In this document: positions 11,046 to 21,720 of the stretch, piece after piece | Layout of the letters: the number at the start of each line of letters is the position of its first letter | Position numbering within the stretch: the first letter of the stretch is position 1 | From: Cryptomeria japonica | Lineage: Eukaryota > Streptophyta > Pinopsida > Cupressales > Cupressaceae | NCBI RefSeq assembly: GCF_030272615.1 | Contig: NC_081410.1 | Span: 111,727,433-111,791,432, forward strand | Reading direction: 5' to 3' | DNA length: 64,000 nucleotides | Translations under genes and position numbers: made by a program | Notes under the pieces: model-generated | What the model saw: only the letters and a program-made list of their open reading frames with translations | Databases searched by the model: none | Told to the model about the DNA's origin: nothing

Positions 11046-11052
11046 TATAAAT
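11046..11052 (+). promoter_or_regulatory. TATA box of the Tat-I PMD gene
   Basis: TATAAAT lies 104 bases upstream of the exon 1 ATG at 11150, at nearly the same distance as in Tat-M. Confidence 0.6.
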
Positions 11053-11149
11053 GGGGTGAAAGGGATGAAAATAGGATCATTTGTGACCGCGACCAGTGTG
11101 AAACCAGAGTGTTGATAGTGACCTTTTGGAGGAGCGAGTAGCAGTCAGG

Positions 11150-13800
11150 ATGCCGATATCGATTACAGAGCACAGATTTGAGCGAGTCCGACGGTTCCAG
11201 TGGCCAAACAACTACGGACCAGCGGTACGCAAATTGGAATTTTGAATTTTTAAGTATTTTTGAGAGGCTTTTAGTTGAGTCTAAGTCCAGTCGGAGTAAG
11301 AGCGCTGAAACTAAGGTTTTGGCGCTTTTGCTCAATTAACTAGCGCTATGGTGTCGCAATGGCGCTATTGCCCCATTGTTTGAACGCTTTTGTTTTGTTT
11401 TAGCGCTATTGTATGCAAGTTTAGGCGCTATTGATTAAGAAGCACTATTGAGGGCTTGATTGAGCGCTATTGGATAGCTTATTAAGCGCTTTTGTTAGGG
11501 TTGTAGCGCTATTGTGGAGAAACTAGCACTTTTGTTGGTAAAATAGTGCTTTTGTTTTAGGATAAAGAGATGCCCCAGTTTGGATGAAGAAAATTTCCTT
11601 ATGCCAATGATGGATGGAGGGCGATGTAGAGTGGGAGTTGTTTTGAACCATAGCAGCCTGATGAGACTTAGGTCATTTTTAGGATAAATGCCTGTTGAAG
11701 TCTAGGTGGCCATGATTGCTTACCTGTTGAGACTCGAAGATACTTGATCAAAGTATCTGTTGATAGTCAAGGTTTAAACTTAAGAAAGTTTGAAAACAAA
11801 ACAACTGATGATGATTGATGAATGTCCATGTGCAGGAGGAGTTAGGCATGTTGCAGTTACGCGAGCGACATCCTGCGACACAGGGGTTGCGGGATCGATT
11901 GACAGAGGCAGAGATTGATTGCATTGCCGCGACCGGATTGTATGAGGTGATGCACATGCCCGTGATTCATATGAATCACGGATTGATCATAGCATTAGCA
12001 GAGCAGTGGCACAGCGAGACGTGCACCTTCCATCTAGCACAGGGGGAGATGACAGTGACCCTAGAGGATGTGTGGCACATCCTACGGATTTCGATTCGGG
12101 GGGAGTTAGTCACATATGACAGATCCTGGGGGACCCTTGCAGTTCAGAGGATTTTTGATGAGGACGTGTTTATTGATGATGGCTCGATTTCCTGGGAGGA
12201 GATAGCGGCATTATATGAGCCTCTTCCAGCAGTCTTATCAGTTATCGTGGGAGGACTTCTTTGTCCGGATAGGCGATCACATGGTTTGGCCGTGGGATGG
12301 GGGCAGGTGATCGAGATGATGATTACTAAGGGGACTCAATTTGCGTGGGGGCTGTGCATGCTGGCGCACCTATACCAGGAGCTCCATGAGGTGGTTTACC
12401 AGGGGAGGAGTTCTTTAGCAGTGGGCGTGATGCTTCTGCATATTTGGCCCTGGGAGCACCTACCAGTGACTCGACCAGTGAGTTTGAGATTCCGGGCAGT
12501 AGATCAGCCGTATATGTTCATGTATAGCGGCATGATGAGTCAGCCCCTCCTAGGGGAGTTAGAGTGGTGGTGGCGGGCATTGGACGACTTGGATGCAGTC
12601 ATATGGCGACCATACCTAGAGTGTGAGCCATGGGATGATGATGCAGAGGCACTACCCTACGTTTTTATGACCCGATTCCTCATTGGGAGGACCTCATACC
12701 ATGTGGAGAGACAGGTGTCTGGGAGAGTGCTGAGATAGTTTGGACGGCAGCAGGGACTGCCTAGTGGATCAAGGGAGTATGCGTAGGTGATTCAGGAGAG
12801 GTACGCATGGGGGCCAGTGCTACCGTATGATCAGGCACTAGCAGAGTTTTGGACACTACAAGCGATACTGTGGGATATACGACCGAGGGTCGTGGATGCA
12901 GGAGTGTCAGATAAGTATACGTAGTACTGGGCTGTGCACCCGATCTTACGGATATCCGATCTAGCAGAGCCGATCCTGGATTTTGAGGATGAGAGGGGAC
13001 AAAGATGGAGGAGGGTAGGAGGTCAAGGACTAAGGGTAGGGGGAGGAGGAGGTGGAGGAGGTGGTGGAGGAGGAGGAGGTGGAGGAGGTGGTGGGTTGGG
13101 GATGTGGAGTCAGCGGAGAGGGAGAGGTGGACTACCTTTATGGATATCACAGGGACCATTGATACAGGGAGGAGTTCGGCTGGGTGGGAGGGGGATGGAG
13201 AGGGAGATCCCAATGGACAGAGGGGAGGGAGCTACTGGAGAGGGTGGTGCAGGTGAGGTGGCTATGGATACTGGGGAGGGACCCACTAGAGATCTGCGAG
13301 ATCATATGATAACACATTTGCAGACCCGGATAGAGGATTTGGAGGTGGAGGTGGTGGCTAGGGATGTGCATCTATTTGTACGGGAGTCAGAGCTGGTGGT
13401 GGTGCTGCAGGAGAGGGATAGTGCAGTGGAGAGATTGGTAGAGCTGCAGGAGAGAGTCCGGATTGGAGTAGGAGCACAGGGGCCTACAGGGGAGGTGATG
13501 AGGGAGATGCGACGAGCACAAGCAGAGGTAGACTACTGGTGGGGTTTATATGAGCAGGTGGTGCCAGTTAGTCAGCGAGCTCTTAGCTATTCGCAGATGC
13601 GACAGGCTAGATTAGAGCGATCACAGAGGGTGCAGAGCAGTGGGGGTGTGATGGGTCCTCTACGAAGGGAGAGATCAGGGGATGTAGGAGTGAGTGGGGG
13701 TTCGATGAGGCCTCCACGGAGAGATGGATCGGGTGGTGCAGGCACCAGTGGGGGAGTAGGTGGTGATGGTGGTACAACATCTGGCCAGAGTGGCATTTGA
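11150..13800 (+). pseudogene. Plant mobile domain (PMD) protein gene of Tat-I, two exons, antisense to gag-pol
   Basis: Proposed exon 1 is 11150-11224 (25 codons, HRFERVRRFQ); an in-frame TGA at 11099 precedes it. Donor is GTACGC at 11225, acceptor ATGTGCAG before 11836, intron 611 bp, both phase 0. Without splicing, the exon 2 frame would start at ATG 11818. Exon 2 (11836-13800, about 650 codons) has the PMD region (QWHSETCTFHL, MTVTLEDVWHILR, LAVGWG, LAHLYQELH, IWPWEHLP, LGELEWWW), a Gly run at 13035-13095, a coiled-coil-like stretch at 13310-13570 (RIEDLEVEV, ERDSAVERLVELQERV) and a Gly/Ser/Arg tail. It is broken only by TAG at 12736, 12784 and 12922, all in one frame. Tat-M has Arg-Gln-Phe spacing consistent with Gln at the first. 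Role unknown; possibly chromatin-related, as for host PMD proteins. Confidence 0.7.
11300..11560 (+). repeat. AGCGCTATTG motif cluster in the Tat-I PMD intron
   Basis: About thirteen copies of (A)GCGCT(A/T)TTG or close variants, irregularly spaced by 15-25 bp, for example at 11342, 11359, 11402, 11424, 11462, 11485 and 11503. The same motif occurs in the gag leader near 26100-26330 in the opposite orientation. Confidence 0.75.
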
Positions 13801-16254
13801 GAGAGCATTTTTTTTGCATATATGTATTGTATCATTATTTATTTTTTTGGACTGTATCTTGGATGGCTCTTGGTAGCCGATTGTATAGACTTCATTGTAC
13901 TCTGATATATGAGATGATATATATGAGGAGATCCCATATTTTGATGATATGCAGTTGATATGTTTGGATGTTTATGCAGGATGATGAGTTATTGCTTAGA
14001 TGGATTTGTGGATATGTATGAATTTGATGAGATGTTTCTTATATGCATTTGTTTATGATGATTTATGATGTTGAATATTGATATATGAATGCAGGGTTAT
14101 ATATGTATGATTTTTTTTTATTTTTGATGTAATGCTTTATGTATGTGATGCCATGATGATGATGTATGCTTGTGATTATTTATGAACATGATTTTGGTGT
14201 TTCCTATTGTAATATAATGATTAGATAATTTATGTGATGATGGTAATGCAATGGTTTTGAATGAATGATATTTATGTATGGATATGCATCTAGATGTTTG
14301 TAGATGAATGGAATATGGATAAACAAAATGTAAAGTACAAATGTTTTTATGATAATGCCTAAACGAATGCATATGTAAAATGGATATATATAAAATGGTA
14401 TGAACCAATGTTTTGGAAACAAATGGAGTTATGATTCTAAATGCTTAAATATGATTTAAGTAAAAAATGATAATGTGATGATACTATAACTTATGGTTTT
14501 TAATAACTGCACTTTAATGCAATTAAAAAGAGGATAATGAATGCAATGTGAATGAACCCTAAAATGAGCATAATAAGATACTTAATAATGAATGAATGAA
14601 TGCACCTTTTAACTATAAATGAATGTATGCAATGATAAATGATAAAGGATAATGAAATGATGATGGATAATTGACACTAAATGAATGCCTAGTAAATGAT
14701 TTTTAAAAACAATCAAAAGACAATTTGATCCCACAAATGAATCTAATTATTTATGATTGATGCAATGATGCAAATGATTAATGAAAACTAATGTCAAAAA
14801 TGAACTATATGCAATGTTAAGTTAAAAAATGACATGAATGTACTTAATGCAAGATGCAACTAAATGCAATGATGATATGACCATGAGGAATGCAAGGTTT
14901 TTGAGATTTTGCATGATGCATTGATGATGTATCAGAGTACTCGGTCGTGATTGTATCCAAGACTAGCTTTAATGGTCACTTTTGCATATAAAGCCTACAT
15001 ATGAATGAATGAATGGATGATATGCAACGGAATGCAAGATATAAACAGATGAGATGACATGACGATCCATAGTGCTCTATTTTCATCATTGAGCTTTAAA
15101 ATGTTGGAAGAGAATACAAGCATCTTGACATAATGATTCAAGATGACCTGAGTATTCCTTACATGGATTTTATATAGCAAGTTAATACAAACGACTTGAT
15201 ATAAGGGTCAAGTTGACCAGAGTATTGCTAGCGGAACATACAAGGATTATCTCCATTCATGCATGACTTGGATCGTCCTCCTTGATCTTAGGCTGATCAT
15301 ATCCTAAGACAAGTGCATATCATACTAAGAGATAAAAACCTTTATCCAAATTGGATGAGGTAGGAGGAACCAAAGGAAGAGCAATGTTCCTATAAACAAA
15401 CAGTATATATACATAAAGAATAAAGAATAAGGATCCTTGGTAATAGTTCATGCTCATATGGTCGAGGTATACGCTGTAGTCAGCAAGCCGTAATGATCTA
15501 TGACTTCATTTTGCATAAGATCACATAGCGTGGTGAACTTCCCACATAGACACCATTAGTACATGCCCCAGAACTTCATCGGAAACAATGCGCAAGATGA
15601 TACAATAATAATGCTGAAAGATCCTGACACAGATAAACAAATGATTGGTACTCACAAATCAACCAAGTATTTGATAGCTTAACACAATTTTCTTGTCAAA
15701 GAAAACGTCACTTGTGTCTTTGTTTTGGTAAGGAAGGATACATCCTTGTTGAAGACAGTTTTGAGTGTTGATGTTGATTGTGTGGTCGATTGATAAGTGG
15801 TCATTTTGTGGAGTATATCACAATGTTTGTTTGGTATCTGCGCAAATGAGTATGTACAATGTGTTGCCATGTTTTTGATTGATTTTTGATGTTTTATGAT
15901 GTTTTTGGATTTTGTTGATTTGATTTCCAATGTTTTTGATATTTTGGTGATTGTTTTGAATGTTTTTGGATTTTGAATTGTTTTGAATGTTTTTTGGATT
16001 TTGTGAGATAGTTTTAAATGAAGAACTTTTAATGAATCACAAGACAATGTAGAATCCACTTCCATCAATAGGTTAAAGGCATTGCCCCCAGTTTTTAGAC
16101 ATGATTATAAAAAAGCGAGATGCAGGATGCATGTAGTACTTTCTTGGATTTGTAGATTTATAACAAGCCATGGTTGATGGATGGATGGATGTATGTATGA
16201 AGTAGATGTGATCGCAACAAATTTGAAAGACAATGGAGCCATAGCCTTTACGAG
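13801..16254. other. Tat-I non-coding tract between PMD gene and integrase
   Basis: No gene recognised. 13900-15050 is low-complexity and rich in ATGATG, AATGAATG and AAATGCA words. 15060-15660 is ordinary sequence with short similarity to Tat-M 7080-7330. 15840-16020 is T-rich with repeated GTTTTTGATTTTG-like words. Both transcription units should end here. Confidence 0.6.
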
Positions 16255-16328
16255 TGGCGCCTATTTGCCAGGTTTTCACCATCGTATTTACCCAAGGTGC
16301 CACCAGAGTGGTTTGTTCACCGTTTGGA
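16255..16328. other. Conserved post-integrase box, Tat-I copy
   Basis: Aligns over about 70 bases with 7993-8060 of Tat-M although surrounding sequence differs. Its minus strand reads GGTGAACAAACC, then GGTGGCACC, then GGTGAAAACC and GGCGCC. Confidence 0.6.
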
Positions 16329-16439
16329 TGCATGATTTTTCTTTACTCTTTTGATGTTTTTGTATTTTCTTCAGGTCATTTATCTAGATGTTTTTGGTAT
16401 TTTTGCCCGTATATATGGGTGCCTGATGCTTTGTACAGC

Positions 16440-17798
16440 TTAGGTATAAAACCGTTTGAGGTGCATGTTGTTGATTGGATCTGCGAGCAGTTCTCCTTCT
16501 GATGTAGCCAACTGATATGCCCCGGACCCAAAGACAGCAGTGACAACATATGGGCCCAGCCAATTTGATTCAAACTTTCCCTGATGTTCTCTATTTGGTT
16601 GGTTGTGAGGATTCTCTCGTAGAACAAGATCACCTACCTCAAATGTATGAGATCTAACTTGGTGATTGTAGCTTCTACTCATGCACTGCTGATAGGCTTT
16701 GAGGTGATTGTATGCAGCTTGTCGCTTCTCATCAAGTAACTCTAAGTCTTGAAGACGGGATACTCTATATGCTTCATCATCGATGAGATTGTGCAAGGAA
16801 ACTCGTAATGATGGTATCTCGACCTCAATAGGCAAGATAGCTTCTGCACCATAGACCAATGAATAAGGAGTTGCACTTGTAGGGGTTCGAATGCTAGTTC
16901 GATATGCCCATAGTGTTGGATTCAGTTGAACATGCCAATCAAGGCCAACATCATTGACTATCTTCTTGAGGATTCTTAATATGTTTTTATTTGATGCTTC
17001 GGCCTGACCATTGCCTTGTGGGTAATAGGGAGTGGAAAAGCGGTGTTGGATATGAAATTTATCACAAAGGTCACGGACATCCTGATTTTTGAAAGGAAGA
17101 CCATTATCTGTGATGATGGACATGGGCACACCATACCGGCAAATGATGTAGTTGAGGATGAATGAGGCGATCTGCTTGCCGGTGACTTGGGTAAGTGGAA
17201 CAGCTTCGATCCACTTTGTGAAATATTCGGTGGCGATAATAATGAATTTATGGCCATTGGATGAAGATGGATGGATCTTACCCACAAGGTCAAGACCCCA
17301 TTGACAGGAAGGCCATGGTGTCGTGATTGGTTGCAGTTCCTAGGCTGGTGCATGTATTAGGTCACCATGAACTTGACATTTCTTGTATTTTCTAACAAAG
17401 TAGTAGGAATCTTTTTCCATAGATGGCCAATAGTATCCATTGCGCAAGAGTTTCTTGGCTAATGATGGACCACTTGAGTGAGTCCCACAAATTCCTTCAT
17501 GGACTTCTTCCAAAGCCTTTGTTATCTCACCTTGTTCCAAACATTGAAGGAGAGTACCATCAAGACCGCGTCGGTATAGGGTTTCGGCAATAATGGTATA
17601 TCGAGCAGTTTGGCGAATGAAGGTTTTATGTTGGTTATTCGATTGGTTGGGAGGAAGGGTGTGATCGTGGAGATAAGTGTAGAATTCACCATACCATGGG
17701 GATTCAGAACTGACAAGGTGACATATCATTTCAGATTTGAGGATATCATAAGCAGGAATCCAAAGCTGTTCTACCAAGAACTTGTAGCGTGTTGAATT
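16440..17798 (-). pseudogene. Tat-I integrase
   Basis: From about 17777 leftward: linker after aRNH, zinc-binding part (HEGICGTHS, then YKKCQ where Tat-M has CKQCQ, so one zinc Cys is lost to Tyr), TAG at 17340, then the core with D in WGLDL, D in IITDNG and E in GQAEASNK, and the C-terminal domain (FEVGDLVLRENP, WLGPYVV), ending ...LKRFYT at 16440. Length fits a Ty3 integrase. No chromodomain follows, as expected for Tat. Confidence 0.9.
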
Positions 17799-18770
17799 CT
17801 ATGGAAGATCTAGGAGAGATGTGATGGTAGCCATAGCATCAGCAGCTCGATTCTGATCTCTTGGTATTTGCTCAAAGGTAATTGTGGTAAATGATGCCTT
17901 TAGATTGTCCACCATTTGCTTATATGGCATGAGTTTATCATCCTTGGTCTGATATTCATCTGTTGCTTGTCGAATGACCAGTTGGGAGTCACCATATACT
18001 TGTAGTTCTTGTAATTTCCATTGTATGACTAGCCTGAGTCCTATGATCAAGGCCTCATATTTTGCTATGTTGTTAGTGCATGGAAATGTGAGCCTGTAAG
18101 ACTTTAGGATGCTATCACCTTGAGGTGTGATAAAAAAAATGCCTGCCCCCGAGCTGTGTCTAGTGTATGAACCATCAAAGTATAATTTCCATGGTTGTGT
18201 TGTTGTAATCATGAATATCTCTTCATCTGGAAAATTGAAAATGAGAGGATGATCACCTATGAGAGGTGCATCGGCCAACTGATTTGCAATAACTTGACCT
18301 TTGATAGCTTTATGGTCCACGTACTCGATGTCAAATTCACTTAGAATCATTACCCATTTGGCCAAGCGACCTGTCAATGCTGCTTTGCTGAGTAAATACT
18401 TGAGTGGATCAATCTTTGCAATGAGTTGTACTTTATGTGTTAACAGATAGTGCCTTAGTTTAGTGGCTACTAAGATCACTGCTAGGCAAGCTCGCTCAAT
18501 AGGTGTATAATTGAGTTCATAGCCCACAAATGTGCGAGAGATATAGTAAACAACACACTCTTTTCCTTCTACATTATGTTGTGCCAGTAGTACACCCAAT
18601 GCTGTACTTGTTGCTGAGATATAGAGTAACAATGGTCTACTTGGATCAGGTGGCATCAACAATGGTGGATTCATGAGATAGTCTTTAAGTGTCTGAAATG
18701 CTTGCTGGCATCGGGCATCCCACTGAAAGTGGATGTTCTTGTGTAGCAGGTGTGTGAATGGGTGACACTT
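17799..18770 (-). pseudogene. Tat-I RNase H and second archaeal-type RNase H (aRNH)
   Basis: Both domains would remove RNA from the RNA-DNA hybrid. The first, about 18700-18280, is the usual Ty3 RNase H (LYISATSTALG, YYISRTFVGYELNYTPIE, FDIEYVDHKAIKGQ). The second, about 18220-17810, has four acidic residues placed as in an active enzyme: LYFDGS, NNIAKYEALI, VYGDSQLVI and NRAADAMA. A dual RNase H is known for the Tat lineage. The frame here is shifted relative to RT by a short deletion near 18772, where Tat-M still has IAQLADKC. Confidence 0.92.
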
Positions 18771-18771
18771 A

Positions 18772-19725
18772 TCAGAATCTTCGGATGGATTGAAGCCACC
18801 CTTGTAATGTCCTTAGCTGACTGATATTCTTTGGTGGTGGCATGTCCATGATTGCTTTTACCTTTGCAGGGTCAACCTCAATACCTTTGCTTGAGACAAT
18901 GTATCCTAGAAGCTTCTCGGAGGTCACTCCAAAGACACATTTCTTTGGGTTGAGTCGAACATGGTATTGTTCCAATCTATCAAAGATTTTATCCAAGATG
19001 TGGAGATGCCCTTCTCTGGTGAGTGATTTTGCTAGTAAGTCATCAACATAATCTTCCATCATAGTATGTATCATGTCATGGAAGATGGTGGTCATTGCTC
19101 TTTGATAGGTCATGCCTGCATTCTTGAGACCAAAAGGCATTACATTCCAACAATATGTGCCCCATGGACAGGTGAAGGCTATCTTATGTTGATCTTCTGG
19201 TGCGATCTTTATCTGATTGTATCCTGAAAAACCATCCATGAGTGAAAGCATGGCATGTCCTACTGTCAGATCCACTATGATGTCAATAGTTGGAAGGGGG
19301 AAGTCATCCTTAGGACAGGCCTTATTTAGATCTCTGAAGTCAGTACAAATGCAGATGCCCCCTTTTGGTTTGCCGACAGGCACAATGTTGGAGATCCATT
19401 CTGCATAATCAATTGGTCTAATGAATCCAACATCTAGGAGTTTCTTGAGTTTTGTTTTGACTAGCACTACAATTTGAGGATGCATCTTACGAAGCTTCTG
19501 CTTGACAGGTTTGGCTCCTTCTGCTATGGTGAGGTGATGCATGACTAAATCAGAATCAAGCCCAAGCATGTCTGCATATGACCATGCAAAGTTGATCTGA
19601 CGTTGTTGAAAGAACTCTATAAATTTAGGCTGTTACTCTGGAGTGAGAAGAGATGCCAGATGTATGAGATGGGTATTTTCAAGAGTCCCCACATTGTATT
19701 CTTTGGTTTCCACGATGAGAATCAT
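18772..19725 (-). pseudogene. Tat-I reverse transcriptase
   Basis: RT motifs in order: KLLDVGFIRPIDYAEWISN, RICTDFRDLN-like, CPKDDFPLP, MDGFSGYNQI, PFGLKNAGMTYQRAM, and the active site YVDD at 19039-19050. The ATG at 19723-19725 lies three bases after an in-frame TGA (19729-19731). A TAA follows at 19633. The domain ends in a frameshift after LQSIRRF at 18772. Otherwise it is well preserved. Confidence 0.93.
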
Positions 19726-19728
19726 TGA

Positions 19729-21720
19729 TCATTCATGTTGTGCATTAGCAGGGAGAATGTCAAACCCTTCATCCTCAGGCGCCTCAGAGAGGTTTTCACC
19801 GTTGGATACACTCTTTCTTTTTACTTTTGTCGGATCAAATAGTGCCACAGTGTGGTTTTCACTGGAAGATCCATGTTTTATTGTTATATTTTTGCAGCTG
19901 AAAGGTTTGGCATCCGCCCCAAAGTATGCTGCGCTATTAAGTTCTATGGCGAATCCAGCTTTGTGATCCCCGCTTGGTAGGTTACCTCGTAATTCCAAAA
20001 AGTCAATGATGGCCTCATCGTTTTGGAAGAGGTCAAGACATGGGGGATTTGGTTGGTTCCATTCGATGAGTTCAGGATGGATAATGGGCATTACTTCATC
20101 GATTAGGTTAAGTGTGTTAGATGTATCAGTGAGGGTTAAGACATTATGGTGAAGGTCGTTAATGGTACTCTCCCTGTCAGAATTAGGCGTAGGATGAGAT
20201 GTAGGGTCTGTGGAAGATGTTTCCAGTTTAGGAACCCAAGTGGTCTTTATCTGTGCTTCTCCGTAAACAGGGATGTCTTTGCGTGGCGGAGGTAGTGGTG
20301 CATCTTCCTCATCTAAAGTGTTAAGCTGTACAGAATCAAATTCCCACTCATGTGAGTCGGTCTCTGAGTCACTTTCCAGCATCCGATTACTATACCATAC
20401 TGGGATGTCTTTTGAGTTAAATATTGCAGGTGTGATTGGTTGATGTACCTTTGTAGTGATCGATGCTGCAGGAAGGTCGATGGGGATAACAAAATATGGT
20501 ACTGGGAGTATCGACAGTGTTGACTCAGTGGCTTCGGCTGGAACTGCTGGTGCCATAGATGCTACTGCGGGTTTTGATATAGTTGTTGTTGCTAATGGTA
20601 CTATTGATGGGATTACTGGTGTGCTTGGTGGGATGAATGGCATTGGTGATGGTTGTGTTGGGGTTTTGAGCCTCGATGGGGTAGTTGGGATGGTGCTTGA
20701 GGCTGCTTTGATAATGAAAGGTGTCCTTTTTACAGTAGGCTGACATAATGGTTTGCTGGGTTTTCCTTTGAATTTGAGTTTAAGAAATATCTCTTTTTCA
20801 AAGCCTAGGCCTGTATTACCTTTGGGATTTAATTTCGGCAGCAAAGGTTCATGTCGTCCTTGTTTGCAACATCCCAAAGCACTTTGACCATCATACCCCA
20901 TTCTTTGCATAATGAGGAGACCTTTGCTATACTGATATGTAGGCAGCTTAACTTGCGGTATATCAGTGGTGATGGGATCTTTATAGATCCAGTCCGCTAA
21001 GTCCTCATCTTGGGTTTCTTCTTCTTGACTCTTTCCAAAGATGAAAGGTGTCAAAGCACATGCGGGCGTGATTAGTGGTTGCTGGAGTAACTGTTGTGGT
21101 TTACCATATGTTCTAGGGGAAGTGGGCATTTGTCCCACACAAAAGAGTTGACTCAAGTTGTATTCCCCAGGGCCTTCCTCTGCTACTTTCATCTTAAGCT
21201 TTTCTTGCTTTGGTATAGTGGTGTTCGAACTGGCAAGAGAGGCGGGACTTATATATGATGTGGAGGAAATGGCTTCTCTATTATTAGGAACAGTAATCTC
21301 TGGTTGATGGCTGATATTATGGCAATACGCAAAGGGATTTGCATCGCCCAGGATTGTGATCTCTACACCATTATGTGGGAACTTGATACATTGATGATAG
21401 GTAGATGGAATGGCTTGCATGGCATGTATCCAGGGTCTCCCTAACAATAGATTGTATTGCAGAGGAAGGTCCAGAACCTAACAGATGATGTGCTTTACCA
21501 CAGGGCCCACTCAGATTGGTAGTACCACAACTCCTTTGGATGAACACTCTGCATCGTCATAGGCTTTGATTGTGATCTTCTTGCGAGGATCCACTGACTC
21601 TATCGCATATCCCAATGCTATGACCAACTGTAGTGTACAAATATTCAGGCCTGCTCCATTATCGATCAAGACTCGCTTGATCCTATGTTGATTGATAAAG
21701 CCTTCAATGTGTAGTGAGGC
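19729..21720 (-). pseudogene. Tat-I protease, G-patch-like domain and linker
   Basis: Protease active site reads VLIDNGAGLN (Asp codon 21661-21663), with [10 protein letters not shown] after it near 21450. In-frame stops (one at VLDL, one at VGPV) fall where Tat-M has Gln and Arg. A linker follows, then a G-patch-like motif at about 20793-20928: [13 protein letters not shown], then ALG, then EPLLP and GNTGLGF. G-patch domains bind nucleic acid; betaretroviral proteases also carry one C-terminally. The rest is a Pro/Thr-rich linker and an acidic part, ending in TGA at 19729 just before the RT ATG. Confidence 0.8.

Noticed and set aside
12761-13213. 150-codon minus-strand ORF, His/Leu/Pro-rich
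   Set aside because: Antisense shadow of the Gly-rich part of the Tat-I PMD exon.
13005-13256. Arg/Trp-rich plus-strand ORF
   Set aside because: Another frame of the same GGA/GGT repeat tract; low complexity.
15679-16068. Thr/Lys-rich 129-codon minus-strand ORF in Tat-I
   Set aside because: Composition reflects a T-rich repeat (GTTTTTGATTTTG); no counterpart in Tat-M.
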